Positions 9,426-17,662 of a DNA stretch of 64,000 nucleotides are shown here, piece after piece. The number at the start of each line of letters is the position of its first letter. Position 1 is the first letter of the stretch. Both the position numbers and the translations under genes were made by a program. The stretch lies in the NCBI RefSeq assembly GCF_000238355.1, contig NZ_AHCA01000001.1, positions 248,001 through 312,000 on the forward strand, written 5' to 3'. The DNA is from Pseudoalteromonas haloplanktis ATCC 14393 (GTDB lineage Bacteria > Pseudomonadota > Gammaproteobacteria > Enterobacterales > Alteromonadaceae). The notes beneath the pieces are model-generated. The model made no database searches, was not told where the DNA came from, and was given only the letters and a program-made list of their open reading frames with translations.

Positions 9426-10392
9426 CCGAGGTACTCTCTAATTCGCATCCTTTGTAAATCGTATAGGATGCGCCAGCAAAACGCACTTTTCGCAGCTGCC
9501 TTTCAATTATATTTTCAGCGTCATGTACATTAGTCAAAACCTCTGAAAATTGCTTTCTAGCGCGATGAATTTGAATATTCAAGTAGCGCATATCAACACC
9601 TAAATCCTTTACTAATTGCTCAGTATTGACCCACCCCTGATTTGCTGGCAACACGCCTTTTTTGGCATCCGCGGCACGGTATCGGGCTAAGTTTAAAGTC
9701 AGGTAATGATGGCAGCGAACGTGTAAATCAATGTCTTTATCATGATGATGGACTGTTAACTCAGAAGTTTCTTCATCTAAGCTTAAATTAAAAATGAAAT
9801 CTAACTCATTAATATAAAGTTGCGGAACACTACTCACTTGTGTGTCTACTTCCAAATGACTTGAAAGAAAAACCCACTGTTCATTCGCTAAATTAATCAC
9901 ACTATCATCTTGTAGCATTTCGCACGTGCTAAATTCATCATCATGCAACGATTCAAGATACCATTGACCGCAGTTCGGCTGGTACATTATGGCCCATTCA
10001 GGTTGTTCGGCAGGTAATAGATGGTAATTATTGAGTGCTAGAGTTTCTGTGGTCTTATTTTGCTGTGCGTCAAGTTTGACCAATTGATCAACGGGTGGAC
10101 TGAGGTCTTTAACCACATAAGTAACTTGAGAGTTACCAGCAAAATAAATTTTATCCCCGATATGTAACTCCTCAACGCTATCTTTTTGTAAGCGCTTATG
10201 GTTTAACCAAGTACCGTTGAGGCTTAAATCCCTGATGAACCATTTACCATTTAACCACTCAATGATGGTGTGGATTTTCGATACACTCAAGTCATTGACA
10301 AAAGTATCAACCGAGTATTGAAAACGGCCAAAGCTATGGTGTGCATATAAAAAGCAACATTCATTCGAATCTTTATTTAATAAATAAGCCAT
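9388..10392 (-). CDS. FHA-domain protein with C-terminal winged-helix-like region
   Basis: 334 residues from ATG at 10392, chosen over an upstream TTG because AAGGG sits at proper distance. The forkhead-associated domain occupies about residues 15-90, with the phospho-threonine recognition residues in GRFQ, SVSKIHTII and LNGTWLN (Arg, Ser, His, Asn all present). The C-terminal third (about 225-300) carries LNLARYRAAD and GWVNTEQLVKDLGVD, which reads like the winged-helix module seen in other FHA proteins beside bacterial Ser/Thr kinases. It overlaps the kinase start by 38 bases. The FHA protein probably reads or recruits the product of that kinase. Confidence 0.87.
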   Translation of the reverse strand: MAYLLNKDSNECCFLYAHHSFGRFQYSVDTFVNDLSVSKIHTIIEWLNGKWFIRDLSLNGTWLNHKRLQKDSVEELHIGDKIYFAGNSQVTYVVKDLSPPVDQLVKLDAQQNKTTETLALNNYHLLPAEQPEWAIMYQPNCGQWYLESLHDDEFSTCEMLQDDSVINLANEQWVFLSSHLEVDTQVSSVPQLYINELDFIFNLSLDEETSELTVHHHDKDIDLHVRCHHYLTLNLARYRAADAKKGVLPANQGWVNTEQLVKDLGVDMRYLNIQIHRARKQFSEVLTNVHDAENIIERQLRKVRFAGASYTIYKGCELESTSDVARTRRKSITI

Positions 10393-10598
10393 CTTCAATA
10401 CCCTTCATAAATTAGGTACGCATCTACCCATTGATATTACAATGATTCTAAAACAATAGACACACAAAAAAGAAAATAAAACACAAAAAATTAACATTTA
10501 CTTATAAAACCACAAGATAGTAAATTATTACTACTGACAACAATATTTTAGCGACAAAATAATGAAATAAATATTACGTGTTATTACATGGCAGGCAT

Positions 10599-10720
10599 AA
10601 AAAAAGCCAGCTCAAGGTGGGCTGGCTCAATCATTACTAAAACTAGTAACCAAATGGGAAATCAACATGATGCTTGTGCAAACTGCAATTTAACAACAAG
10701 CATAATAGTAGACGCGGGTA
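10599..10720 (-). ncRNA. candidate small RNA, repeat copy 1
   Basis: Minus-strand transcript candidate. A 5' stem GCTTG/CAAGC is followed by a 13-residue reading frame (10668-10627, MLISHLVTSFSND) without a Shine-Dalgarno sequence. An ACTA/TAGT mini-hairpin comes next, then an intrinsic terminator (10599-10627) with stem AGCCAGC/GCTGGCT and a T7 tail. The TSS is approximate; upstream TACTAT/TATTAT boxes exist but no convincing -35. Confidence 0.45.
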
Positions 10721-10770
10721 ATTAAATTTAGTTCAAAAATAATTAAAAAAACTTTCGCACGTGCAAACAT

Positions 10771-10892
10771 AAAAAAAGCCAGCTCAAGGTGGGCTGGCTC
10801 AATCATTACTAAACTTAGTAACCAAATGGGAAATCAACATGATGCTTGTGCAAACTGCAATTTAACAACAAGCATAATAGTAGACGCGGGTA
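10771..10892 (-). ncRNA. candidate small RNA, repeat copy 2
   Basis: Same architecture as copy 1. The mini-ORF reads MLISHLVTKFSND (one substitution), and the ACTA/TAGT mini-hairpin keeps its stem while the loop changes. Terminator at 10771-10799 with T7 tail on the minus strand. Confidence 0.45.
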
Positions 10893-10941
10893 GTTAAATT
10901 TAGTTCAAAAATAATTTGAAAATTTTGCACGTAGCAAACAT

Positions 10942-11064
10942 AAAAAAAGCCAACTCAAGGTGAGCTGGCTCAATCATTACTAAAACTAGTAACCAAATGG
11001 GAAATCAACATGATGCTTGGGTAAACTGCAATTTAACCACAAGCATAGTAATAGACTAAGCAAG
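10942..11064 (-). ncRNA. candidate small RNA, repeat copy 3
   Basis: Most diverged copy. The peptide frame is unchanged (MLISHLVTSFSND). In the terminator (10942-10970) one change converts a C-A mismatch of the other copies into a T-A pair, and another turns a G-C pair into a wobble, so the hairpin is preserved. A TTTGAC box lies upstream where the other copies have TTTAAT/TTTAAC. Confidence 0.45.
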
Positions 11065-11106
11065 TCAAATTTAGTTCAGAAAAAATCCAATTTTTTATAG
11101 ATTATT

Positions 11107-14100
11107 CTAACTTTTAATTAAAGACAGCATTTGTTCTTCATCAAACTTAGTAAAACTCATTGATTTTTCAGTAAATAATGCATCAACGAGTGCTTGCTTA
11201 TGTTGCTGCATTTTAAATACTTTTTGTTCTATGGAATTAGCCATAATTAATTTATAGACAAAGACAGGGTTGGTTTGCCCAATGCGATAGGCACGATCTG
11301 TCGCTTGTTTTTCAACCGCGGGGTTCCACCAAGGATCGAAATGGATCACGGTATCTGCTTGGGTAAGGTTGAGTCCTGTACCACCGGCTTTTAAACTAAT
11401 CAAAAACACTGAGCTTGTTCCGCTGGTAAATTCTGCAATCACTTTATCGCGGTGCCTTGTTTGCCCAGTTAATAAGCTGTAATTGATACCAAGCGAGGCT
11501 AGCTGTTCAGCAATAATATCGAGGGCTGAAGTAAATTGACTAAAAATAATAATATTACGACCTTCATCTAACATTACTGGTAAATGTGTACTTAACCAGT
11601 CAAGCTTTGCGCTTCTGGCCGTAGTACTTTCATCGAGTAAACGAGGGTGACAACATATTTGTCGCAATTTTAGTAAAGCTTCTAAAAACACCAACTTACT
11701 TTTTTGTGCGCCTTGTGAAGCAAATAGGTCGACTATTTTCTGTTCTAATGAATGAGTGATGCTTTGATAGAGCTCTTGTTGTTTAGCCTCAAACTCAAAC
11801 TCTTTTACTAATTCAGTTTTTAACGGCAGTTCTTGCGCAACCTCTGCTTTAGTACGACGCAAAATAAATGGGAGAATTAATGACTTAAGTTCATTAGCAC
11901 GTTCAACATCAGCATCTCGCTCTATAGGTGTTTGAAAATGTTCTTTAAAATGAGTCTGCGAGCCAAGTAAAGAGGGCATGGCAAAGTCGAGTAATGATTT
12001 TAACTCAAATAAGTTGTTTTCAATTGGCGTGCCACTTAAACACAAGTTAAATTGTGCGTTTAGCCGCTTAACCAAACGGGTTACTTGTGCACTGTCATTT
12101 TTAATATATTGCGCTTCATCAAGAATAATATTCTCAAAATATAGCGGCGCATAATAAGCGATATCACGCTTCAATAATGGGTAGGTCGTCAAAATACAAT
12201 CAGCCTGGGCTAGATGCTGTAATTGCTCGACACGTGCAGCTCCAAAAATAGTGGTAACTTTAATACTACTGGCAAATTTACTTATTTCATTTTGCCAATT
12301 ACTAATCAGACTGGTTGGACACACAATCAAGGTAGGCCCTGCTTGTTCTCGTTGTCGGGAGTTCGCTAAAAATGCAATCACCTGCAACGTTTTACCTAAC
12401 CCCATATCATCAGCCAAAATTCCACCTAATTGATGACGCTTTAAAAACTGCAGCCACTGTACGCCTTGTTGTTGATATTCACGTAATTTCACACCATCAT
12501 TTAGGCCATGCAAAGAGATGCTGTCATCGGTTTCAGAGCTATTAAGCTCAGTAAGGTAGGACTCTAAATGATCATCAACAAGCGTAATATCTAAACTACT
12601 GCAATCAATTAAATGCACTAAAAAGGACAGTGGCATTAGTAATTCGTCACGGGTTTTTATAAACTCAAAACGTTGCTTAAAATCAGCTAACACATTGAAA
12701 GCAGCTTTACTTATAACGCCAAACTTTTTGCCACTCGCATAATAATAAAAGTGTTCACTTTGGCGGTTTAACGATTCAAACTCAGGGTGATCGTTAGCAA
12801 GCACGAGTGAAGCTTTAACATCTGGGATCAATATTTTACTAACAATTTGATGACCTTTACCGCGCTTAACCTCTAAGCCAACACTGCTGAGCGACTTTTT
12901 AACAACTAGCTTTTTATCAGTTACTTTCCATCCACGTTGTTTAAGGCCTGGAATGACTTCATACTTAAACCAATGCTGATGTATAACTGATTGTTTGTTA
13001 AATATAAATTTATTTTGTAAAGCCCCTTTACAGAGTGTAAAGCCGAGGTTTGTAAGCTCAGTTATCACTGTATTTTCAAGCGAGCTATTAAGTAAGTGTA
13101 CAGGAGCCTTATTAGGAGCGTAATGCTGATCTTGATAATTAAAGTTAAGCGTTAGCTTTAAATCATTATTGGTATTACTAACTTCAACAACCGCTGATGC
13201 ATCAGCGACACGCTTTATTCTTTTTCGCTCAGATTGTTGATAATGAGGGATCACGCCATCCCCAAAATTAGCCGCTAACTGTTTATATACTCGATCAAAA
13301 TTGGCGGTATGAATTGCTGGAATAGCACGTATATGTGCAACTTCTTCGCCGCTCAATGGGGTGCGTAAACGACCAATCCGCAATTTTTCAGTATCAAGAT
13401 AAGTCGGTGGTGTAGTTTTTAATAATAACCAAGAGTCTCTGCTGTTAATAGATACATTAAGCTGTGTCAGGTCATTCTTGTGTGACCAAGAAAAAATAAG
13501 ATCCTCAGCGCTATCCGCTTTAATTGCTTGTCTTGTGCGTCCAAAAAATAAACGCTGAGAACTGAGTAGCTGTTGTAATGCATTAAAACCCCATTGCCCT
13601 TTAAGCTCAAGGTTACCAAGCGCATTTTGCGAGCGTATCCAAGTATACAAACGAAAATCAGCTTCGAGTAAATCCGAAGGAGTAACAAAACTATTAAGCT
13701 GTTGATCAGTTAAGTTGCGGCCAAGGGTGTAATTATGTTCAGCAGAGAATGCAGCAATTTTAGGAGTCAATATAACTCGTGAGTTTTCCACATCGAGTAC
13801 AAACAATAAAACATTTTTTGCAGATTGTGATTGGGTTTGTTTAAGCGATGTAAGCTCAGTAAACCAATCATTCATAATATAATCTTGGCCATAATCACCT
13901 GAGTGATCAATCTTAAGTTTCAACAACACTGCAGCTAAATGTCGACAGTTAGTTTTAGCATTACAAGAACAATGACGATCAACAGCAAAGCCATTGGCTA
14001 ATTTTCTGATTTCAATATGCTGAGAAAATGTTGTACCTTGATTGCCTAGCATCGACGCATCAATCACAGAAAAATCATGATTGTGCTCTAACCAGTTAAT

Positions 14101-14256
14101 TTGTCCATTTGCGACATACTCTTTTGCTTTACTGAGCACATGCGGTTTAAATAGTTGTTTAATAAACCGTTCAGATAAAGGGAACTGAGTAGCTTGTTCT
14201 TGTTTTATCTCTTCGAAAATAGCGAGTAAGTCATTTTTAGATAAGTTAGCAGACAT
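11107..14256 (-). CDS. SWIM zinc-finger SNF2 family DEAD/DEAH-like helicase
   Basis: 1049 residues from ATG at 14256; a GTG at 14292 would add 12 residues but has no ribosome site. The N-terminal SWIM finger is CSCNAKTNCRH (CxC...CxH). The SNF2 ATPase core has Walker A DDMGLGKT, Walker B ILDEAQYIKN and LSGTPIENNLFELKSL. The helicase C-terminal half has FSQFTSALDII, SLKAGGTGLNL and the arginine-finger motif ATDRAYRIGQ. These cytoplasmic ATPases translocate on DNA and are thought to remodel protein-DNA complexes or stalled polymerases. It is the last gene before the replication core. No operon partner; the tandem repeat array begins just after its stop. Confidence 0.92.
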   Translation of the reverse strand: MSANLSKNDLLAIFEEIKQEQATQFPLSERFIKQLFKPHVLSKAKEYVANGQINWLEHNHDFSVIDASMLGNQGTTFSQHIEIRKLANGFAVDRHCSCNAKTNCRHLAAVLLKLKIDHSGDYGQDYIMNDWFTELTSLKQTQSQSAKNVLLFVLDVENSRVILTPKIAAFSAEHNYTLGRNLTDQQLNSFVTPSDLLEADFRLYTWIRSQNALGNLELKGQWGFNALQQLLSSQRLFFGRTRQAIKADSAEDLIFSWSHKNDLTQLNVSINSRDSWLLLKTTPPTYLDTEKLRIGRLRTPLSGEEVAHIRAIPAIHTANFDRVYKQLAANFGDGVIPHYQQSERKRIKRVADASAVVEVSNTNNDLKLTLNFNYQDQHYAPNKAPVHLLNSSLENTVITELTNLGFTLCKGALQNKFIFNKQSVIHQHWFKYEVIPGLKQRGWKVTDKKLVVKKSLSSVGLEVKRGKGHQIVSKILIPDVKASLVLANDHPEFESLNRQSEHFYYYASGKKFGVISKAAFNVLADFKQRFEFIKTRDELLMPLSFLVHLIDCSSLDITLVDDHLESYLTELNSSETDDSISLHGLNDGVKLREYQQQGVQWLQFLKRHQLGGILADDMGLGKTLQVIAFLANSRQREQAGPTLIVCPTSLISNWQNEISKFASSIKVTTIFGAARVEQLQHLAQADCILTTYPLLKRDIAYYAPLYFENIILDEAQYIKNDSAQVTRLVKRLNAQFNLCLSGTPIENNLFELKSLLDFAMPSLLGSQTHFKEHFQTPIERDADVERANELKSLILPFILRRTKAEVAQELPLKTELVKEFEFEAKQQELYQSITHSLEQKIVDLFASQGAQKSKLVFLEALLKLRQICCHPRLLDESTTARSAKLDWLSTHLPVMLDEGRNIIIFSQFTSALDIIAEQLASLGINYSLLTGQTRHRDKVIAEFTSGTSSVFLISLKAGGTGLNLTQADTVIHFDPWWNPAVEKQATDRAYRIGQTNPVFVYKLIMANSIEQKVFKMQQHKQALVDALFTEKSMSFTKFDEEQMLSLIKS

Positions 14257-14361
14257 ATTGCTCAAGGCAGTAAAAATCAAAAATAATTTCACCAGTATAT
14301 GATTTATCGGCGTTGAGCTAAAGCATTAAAATGTTTAATCAGACTGGTTGGATCTGAGAAC

Positions 14362-14672
14362 TTAGTAAAAAAGTGTTCTCAACAAAAATATTTGGCTACT
14401 TTTTTAGTTAATCACATTTAACCAACAACTAACACACAAGTTATAAACAACTAAGCAAGAAACGAGGGGGTTTACAGATCATATTTTTACTAAGCGATAA
14501 GTTATTTACCGGCAAAAAGTGAAAATAAGGGGTATAAGTTAGTAAAAAAATGATCTGAGAGTTAAAAAATAGGTATTTCATACACTCTAGATCATTATTT
14601 TACTAACTTAATGAAGGAGGGAGATCAGTATATTACTAACTAAACCTCACCTTCAGATCAGACTTTTATCAA
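14362..14672. promoter_or_regulatory. iteron array downstream of parB (second initiator-binding cluster)
   Basis: This gene-free stretch (14257-14672) carries five recognisable copies of the origin iteron plus one degenerate copy. Plus orientation: 14362-14381 (GTGTTCTCA variant) and 14539-14558 (one mismatch to TTAGTAAAAAAGTGATCTGA). Minus orientation: 14475-14493, 14588-14606 and 14622-14639, with a degenerate copy at 14654-14672 touching the parB stop. Most contain GATC. The arrangement resembles incompatibility or titration arrays of iteron plasmids, where extra initiator sites lie outside the origin. A centromere role for ParB cannot be excluded. Confidence 0.75.
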
Positions 14673-15635
14673 CTAATTAAACGCATTTAATAACTTAGTT
14701 AATTGCTCTAAGCGTTTGTCTGTCATCACTTTATTATCAATTTTAATGGAGACATCACCACTTTTTAAATTACGTTGCACACTGATATAGTCATTTTCTA
14801 ACAAAGCCTCACGACGTTGAGTTGATTGTGGCTCAGTGGTCAGCAATTTAGTGATCGCCATAGCACGTTTATCATCGCCAGTGATCTCATCTAAACTTAT
14901 ATCATCAGTTAATTGATTAACGAGTTGATTAAAAGCGTGTTCATCTCGCTCTTTAGCTGCTATAAGCTTTTTGGCGACTTCTCGACCAACATGATTAGCA
15001 GTGGGGTATAACGAAAGCACAGCTGCAGGAAGCTTCTCATAGGCTTTAATTGCATCGGCAATGGCAGTATGTGACACACCTTCAATTGCTGCTACTTCAC
15101 GGTATGACCCTTTTTTGCCTTGCTCAACTAATTCATCTTTAGTTTGTTGATAAGCTTGACCCAGCTCCCATAAGCTCGGAGCAATATATTGATCCGAAGA
15201 GATTGCTAAAATCTTAGCATCCTGTTCGGTAAAGTCCGTTGAACTTAATACCATATAGTCGGCGTTACCTAAAATACAAGCCATACGACGACGTGAACCG
15301 GCCAGTACCAAGGTTTCATCGCCTTTATCCCAACATAGGGCTGGGTGTTGATTACGTCCGTCCTCGCTTATTGCAGGAAGAATATCAGCCACTGATTTTT
15401 CATTTAACAGGATCTGTACGCGGCGATTTTTAGCATAGACCTTAGTGCTAGTTTCAATTTCTGCATGGGGGATCACTTTACAAACAAGCGTGATCTGGCG
15501 GTTTGGATCACTTGGTGCAGGCATTTTAATTACATCACCAGCACTGGCTTGCTCTAACAACTCATCTAAACTACTGCTACCAATCGAAGTTGCAAAAGGA
15601 TCTAAGCTGGTGTCATTTTTACGTTTTTTAGCCAT
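14673..15635 (-). CDS. parB: chromid/plasmid partition protein ParB
   Basis: 320 residues. The N-terminal nuclease-like ParB domain contains the signature LAGSRRRMACIL, and the central helix-turn-helix is visible as YREVAAIEGVSHTAIADAIKAYEKLP (about residues 175-200). A C-terminal dimerisation segment (about 285-320) follows. It follows parA by 15 bases on the same strand, the normal parAB order. ParB binds centromere sites and stimulates the ParA ATPase so that copies are moved apart before division. The centromere site is not identified. It is the plasmid type with a dedicated HTH rather than the chromosomal Spo0J type. Confidence 0.93.
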   Translation of the reverse strand: MAKKRKNDTSLDPFATSIGSSSLDELLEQASAGDVIKMPAPSDPNRQITLVCKVIPHAEIETSTKVYAKNRRVQILLNEKSVADILPAISEDGRNQHPALCWDKGDETLVLAGSRRRMACILGNADYMVLSSTDFTEQDAKILAISSDQYIAPSLWELGQAYQQTKDELVEQGKKGSYREVAAIEGVSHTAIADAIKAYEKLPAAVLSLYPTANHVGREVAKKLIAAKERDEHAFNQLVNQLTDDISLDEITGDDKRAMAITKLLTTEPQSTQRREALLENDYISVQRNLKSGDVSIKIDNKVMTDKRLEQLTKLLNAFN

Positions 15636-15650
15636 TTTTTGTTAACTACC

Positions 15651-16889
15651 TTACTTAGGTTCATTCAATTGAGATTGGGTTGAAAGCCAGTTTGAGCGGA
15701 TCAACATTTCAAGTTCATCGACCACATCCTTGATATTTTCTTGCGCACGCAATAAAGACTCACGGCTGGCAAGACTGTCAGATGTTTTTTGATCAAAAAT
15801 GGTATTAAATGATGATGAACTGGCGGTAATTGCTGAACTATGATTAATAGGATAGCTCATTACTTGGCGACCGAATGCACTACGAACATCTTTTACAATG
15901 TCACGTTGTGAGTGATTACCTTTAACGTAATTAGTCACTAAAAATTGCATAAAATCCCAGCCCTCATGACCTAAAGAAGCCACAGTATGATAAATTTCAC
16001 CTAATCGTTTAAGATATTTATTGTTTGCATCAAAGTCTACAGCTTCAGGATGAACAGGAATAAGCATAGCTGTTGAAGCCATTAAAGCATTATAAAACAT
16101 AAAGTTAAGAGATGGTGCTGTATCTATTAAGATGATATCAAATTGATCTTTAACAGGCTCAATTACTTTTTCGAGCAATTTATGATAATGACGCGTAACA
16201 TCATAACTTGAGCTATCTTTTAACAAGGTTGCTGTTTCGTGCTCAAAGTAAAAATCGTCCATACCAGAGGGTAATATACGAATATTTGGAATATGCGTAG
16301 GTAAAAATGCATTTGTAACCAATTGTTGCCAAGTCTCATCAGCATCTAAATCAATACAGTCACGCATTAAATCACCCACAGTGATTGGTTCAGGCTCACT
16401 AGGTGGGAAAAAACTTGAAGAAGAACCTTGTGGATCTAAATCAATAATACCAATACGATAGCGCTTGATGTTTGTAGTCGCTAAGGCAGCTGCAATATTA
16501 ACCATACTAGTGGTTTTACCACAGCCACCTTTAAGTGAGTTAATCACGATAACTTGTAATTTATCATCTACATTACGGTGATCAGGCTGAATATCCATGA
16601 TATCTGCCATGGCAAAAATATTAACTAAGGTATAAGCATAATGACCGTTAGCACCTCGTTTAATATTCAGTTCATCAAAATCGCCATTATCATGTCTTCG
16701 TTTTAACGTACGATTATTACAACCTAAAAGATCTGCGGCTGCTTTTTGGGTGTAGGTGCGCAGTTCTTTTTCTTCTGATTTTAAATGGGCACGATAATGC
16801 TGAATACGTCCTGCTAATGATTTTTCTGCTACTTCTGCAGTTGCTTTTAAAAGCCGATAAGTGGAGAGCGCATTATTATGAATTGACAT
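15651..16889 (-). CDS. parA: chromid/plasmid partition ATPase ParA (with N-terminal DNA-binding domain)
   Basis: 412 residues, longer than chromosomal ParA (about 260) because of an N-terminal DNA-binding region (about 1-85, with YTQKAAADLLGCNNRTLKRR), as in type Ia P1-like ParA. The deviant Walker A is LKGGCGKTTS, the A' motif is IGIIDLDPQGSSS and Walker B is FDIILIDTAP. It drives segregation of the replicon together with ParB. AGGAAG lies nine bases before the ATG. A strong promoter with an internal inverted repeat (16916-16944) just upstream suggests autorepression by the N-terminal domain, as known for type Ia systems. Confidence 0.94.
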   Translation of the reverse strand: MSIHNNALSTYRLLKATAEVAEKSLAGRIQHYRAHLKSEEKELRTYTQKAAADLLGCNNRTLKRRHDNGDFDELNIKRGANGHYAYTLVNIFAMADIMDIQPDHRNVDDKLQVIVINSLKGGCGKTTSMVNIAAALATTNIKRYRIGIIDLDPQGSSSSFFPPSEPEPITVGDLMRDCIDLDADETWQQLVTNAFLPTHIPNIRILPSGMDDFYFEHETATLLKDSSSYDVTRHYHKLLEKVIEPVKDQFDIILIDTAPSLNFMFYNALMASTAMLIPVHPEAVDFDANNKYLKRLGEIYHTVASLGHEGWDFMQFLVTNYVKGNHSQRDIVKDVRSAFGRQVMSYPINHSSAITASSSSFNTIFDQKTSDSLASRESLLRAQENIKDVVDELEMLIRSNWLSTQSQLNEPK

Positions 16890-16915
16890 ACTTTCTTCCT
16901 CAAAGTTAGGCTTTT

Positions 16916-16944
16916 AGTATAATGTCCATTCAAATGACTGTAAA
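16916..16944 (-). promoter_or_regulatory. parAB promoter with internal inverted repeat
   Basis: On the minus strand, TTTACA (16944-16939) and TATACT (16921-16916) are separated by 17 bases, 27 bases before the parA ATG. The spacer contains the inverted repeat CATTTGAATG (16936-16927), a plausible operator for ParA autoregulation. Confidence 0.7.
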
Positions 16945-17110
16945 CAACTATTTAAGGCGACATGGCTTTTAATAACAAGACATTAAATAAACTTATTGAA
17001 AATTTAAAATCGCTTAGTATAAATAAAGAAGTTTAAAGGTGGTTAAATATATAAGGTAGTAAAGGTTAAGAGCTTAATATTTACATATAACCATATGAAA
17101 TATATAAATA

Positions 17111-17592
17111 ATAGTAAAAAAAGCAGATCAGGTTTATACTTGGTTAAGATCAGATCTTTAGTTACTGACAGATCGCTATTTTACTAAGTAGAAATTTAGC
17201 TATTGAGTTATGCACAGTTTGAGCACAGTATTATGCACAAAAAATGCTGTTCAGATCAATTTTTTACTAAGTAAATTAAGATGTTATCCACTTAGCTCAG
17301 CTAAAAATAATGACTTTAATTAGTATAGATCTGATCTGTAGTAGGTATAGATCAGATCTATGCTAACTGATCGACTAATTATCCACAGCCTAATTAGAAA
17401 ACACATGATTATGTCGTGTATTTTATTGTAAAAAATGAAAATAGACGGACAAAAATTTAGTTGAGTTAGTAAAATTTAGACTTATAACCGCTCAGTTAGT
17501 AAAAAAGTGATCTCAAAACATCAAAGATCATGCTATGTTAGTAAAAAAGTGATCTGAAAATATATTTTAAACTCAGATCAAGTTTATACTAA
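17111..17592. other. probable replication origin of the chromid (iterons, DnaA boxes, AT-rich DNA)
   Basis: Gene-free region between divergent parA and the initiator gene. Iterons related to TTAGTAAAAAAGTGATCTGA: perfect at 17538-17557, one mismatch at 17496-17515, and others at 17320-17338 (+), 17466-17485 (+, weak) and 17111-17130 (+, weak). Minus-orientation copies are at 17123-17142, 17168-17187, 17251-17270, 17347-17366 and 17573-17592. Nearly all contain GATC, so Dam methylation could modulate initiation. The flank 16,960-17,110 is very AT-rich and could be the unwinding element. The iteron at 17573-17592 covers a TATACT box just before the initiator gene, suggesting autorepression. Confidence 0.85.
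17208..17387 (+). promoter_or_regulatory. cluster of DnaA boxes
   Basis: Three exact matches to TTATNCACA lie inside the iteron region: TTATGCACA at 17208-17216 and 17231-17239, and TTATCCACA at 17379-17387. TTATCCACT at 17284-17292 differs at the last base. All are on the plus strand. Their density supports a host-DnaA contribution to origin opening. Confidence 0.8.
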
Positions 17593-17662
17593 CTTAAACA
17601 TTTAACTTTTACAGTTTAATGTGTTGTTATTAGCTGTCGCAACAAATTTGGAAATAAGAACA

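Larger units (their letters stand above)
10596..11088 (-). repeat. three tandem ~171-bp repeats
   Basis: Three direct repeats start at 10596, 10768 and 10939 (spacing 172 and 171 bases) and fill most of the 700-base gap between the FHA gene and the helicase. Copies 1 and 2 are nearly identical; copy 3 differs more, at its upstream end (minus-strand sense) and in the hairpin. No transposase or inverted ends are visible, so this looks like tandem duplication rather than a mobile element. Read on the minus strand, each unit ends in a hairpin followed by seven T. Bases 10393-10595 hold only AT-rich sequence. Confidence 0.95.

Noticed and set aside
10596..11088. Tandem repeats as a CRISPR array
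   Set aside because: Units are ~171 bases and repeated over their whole length with no variable spacers, and there are no cas genes.
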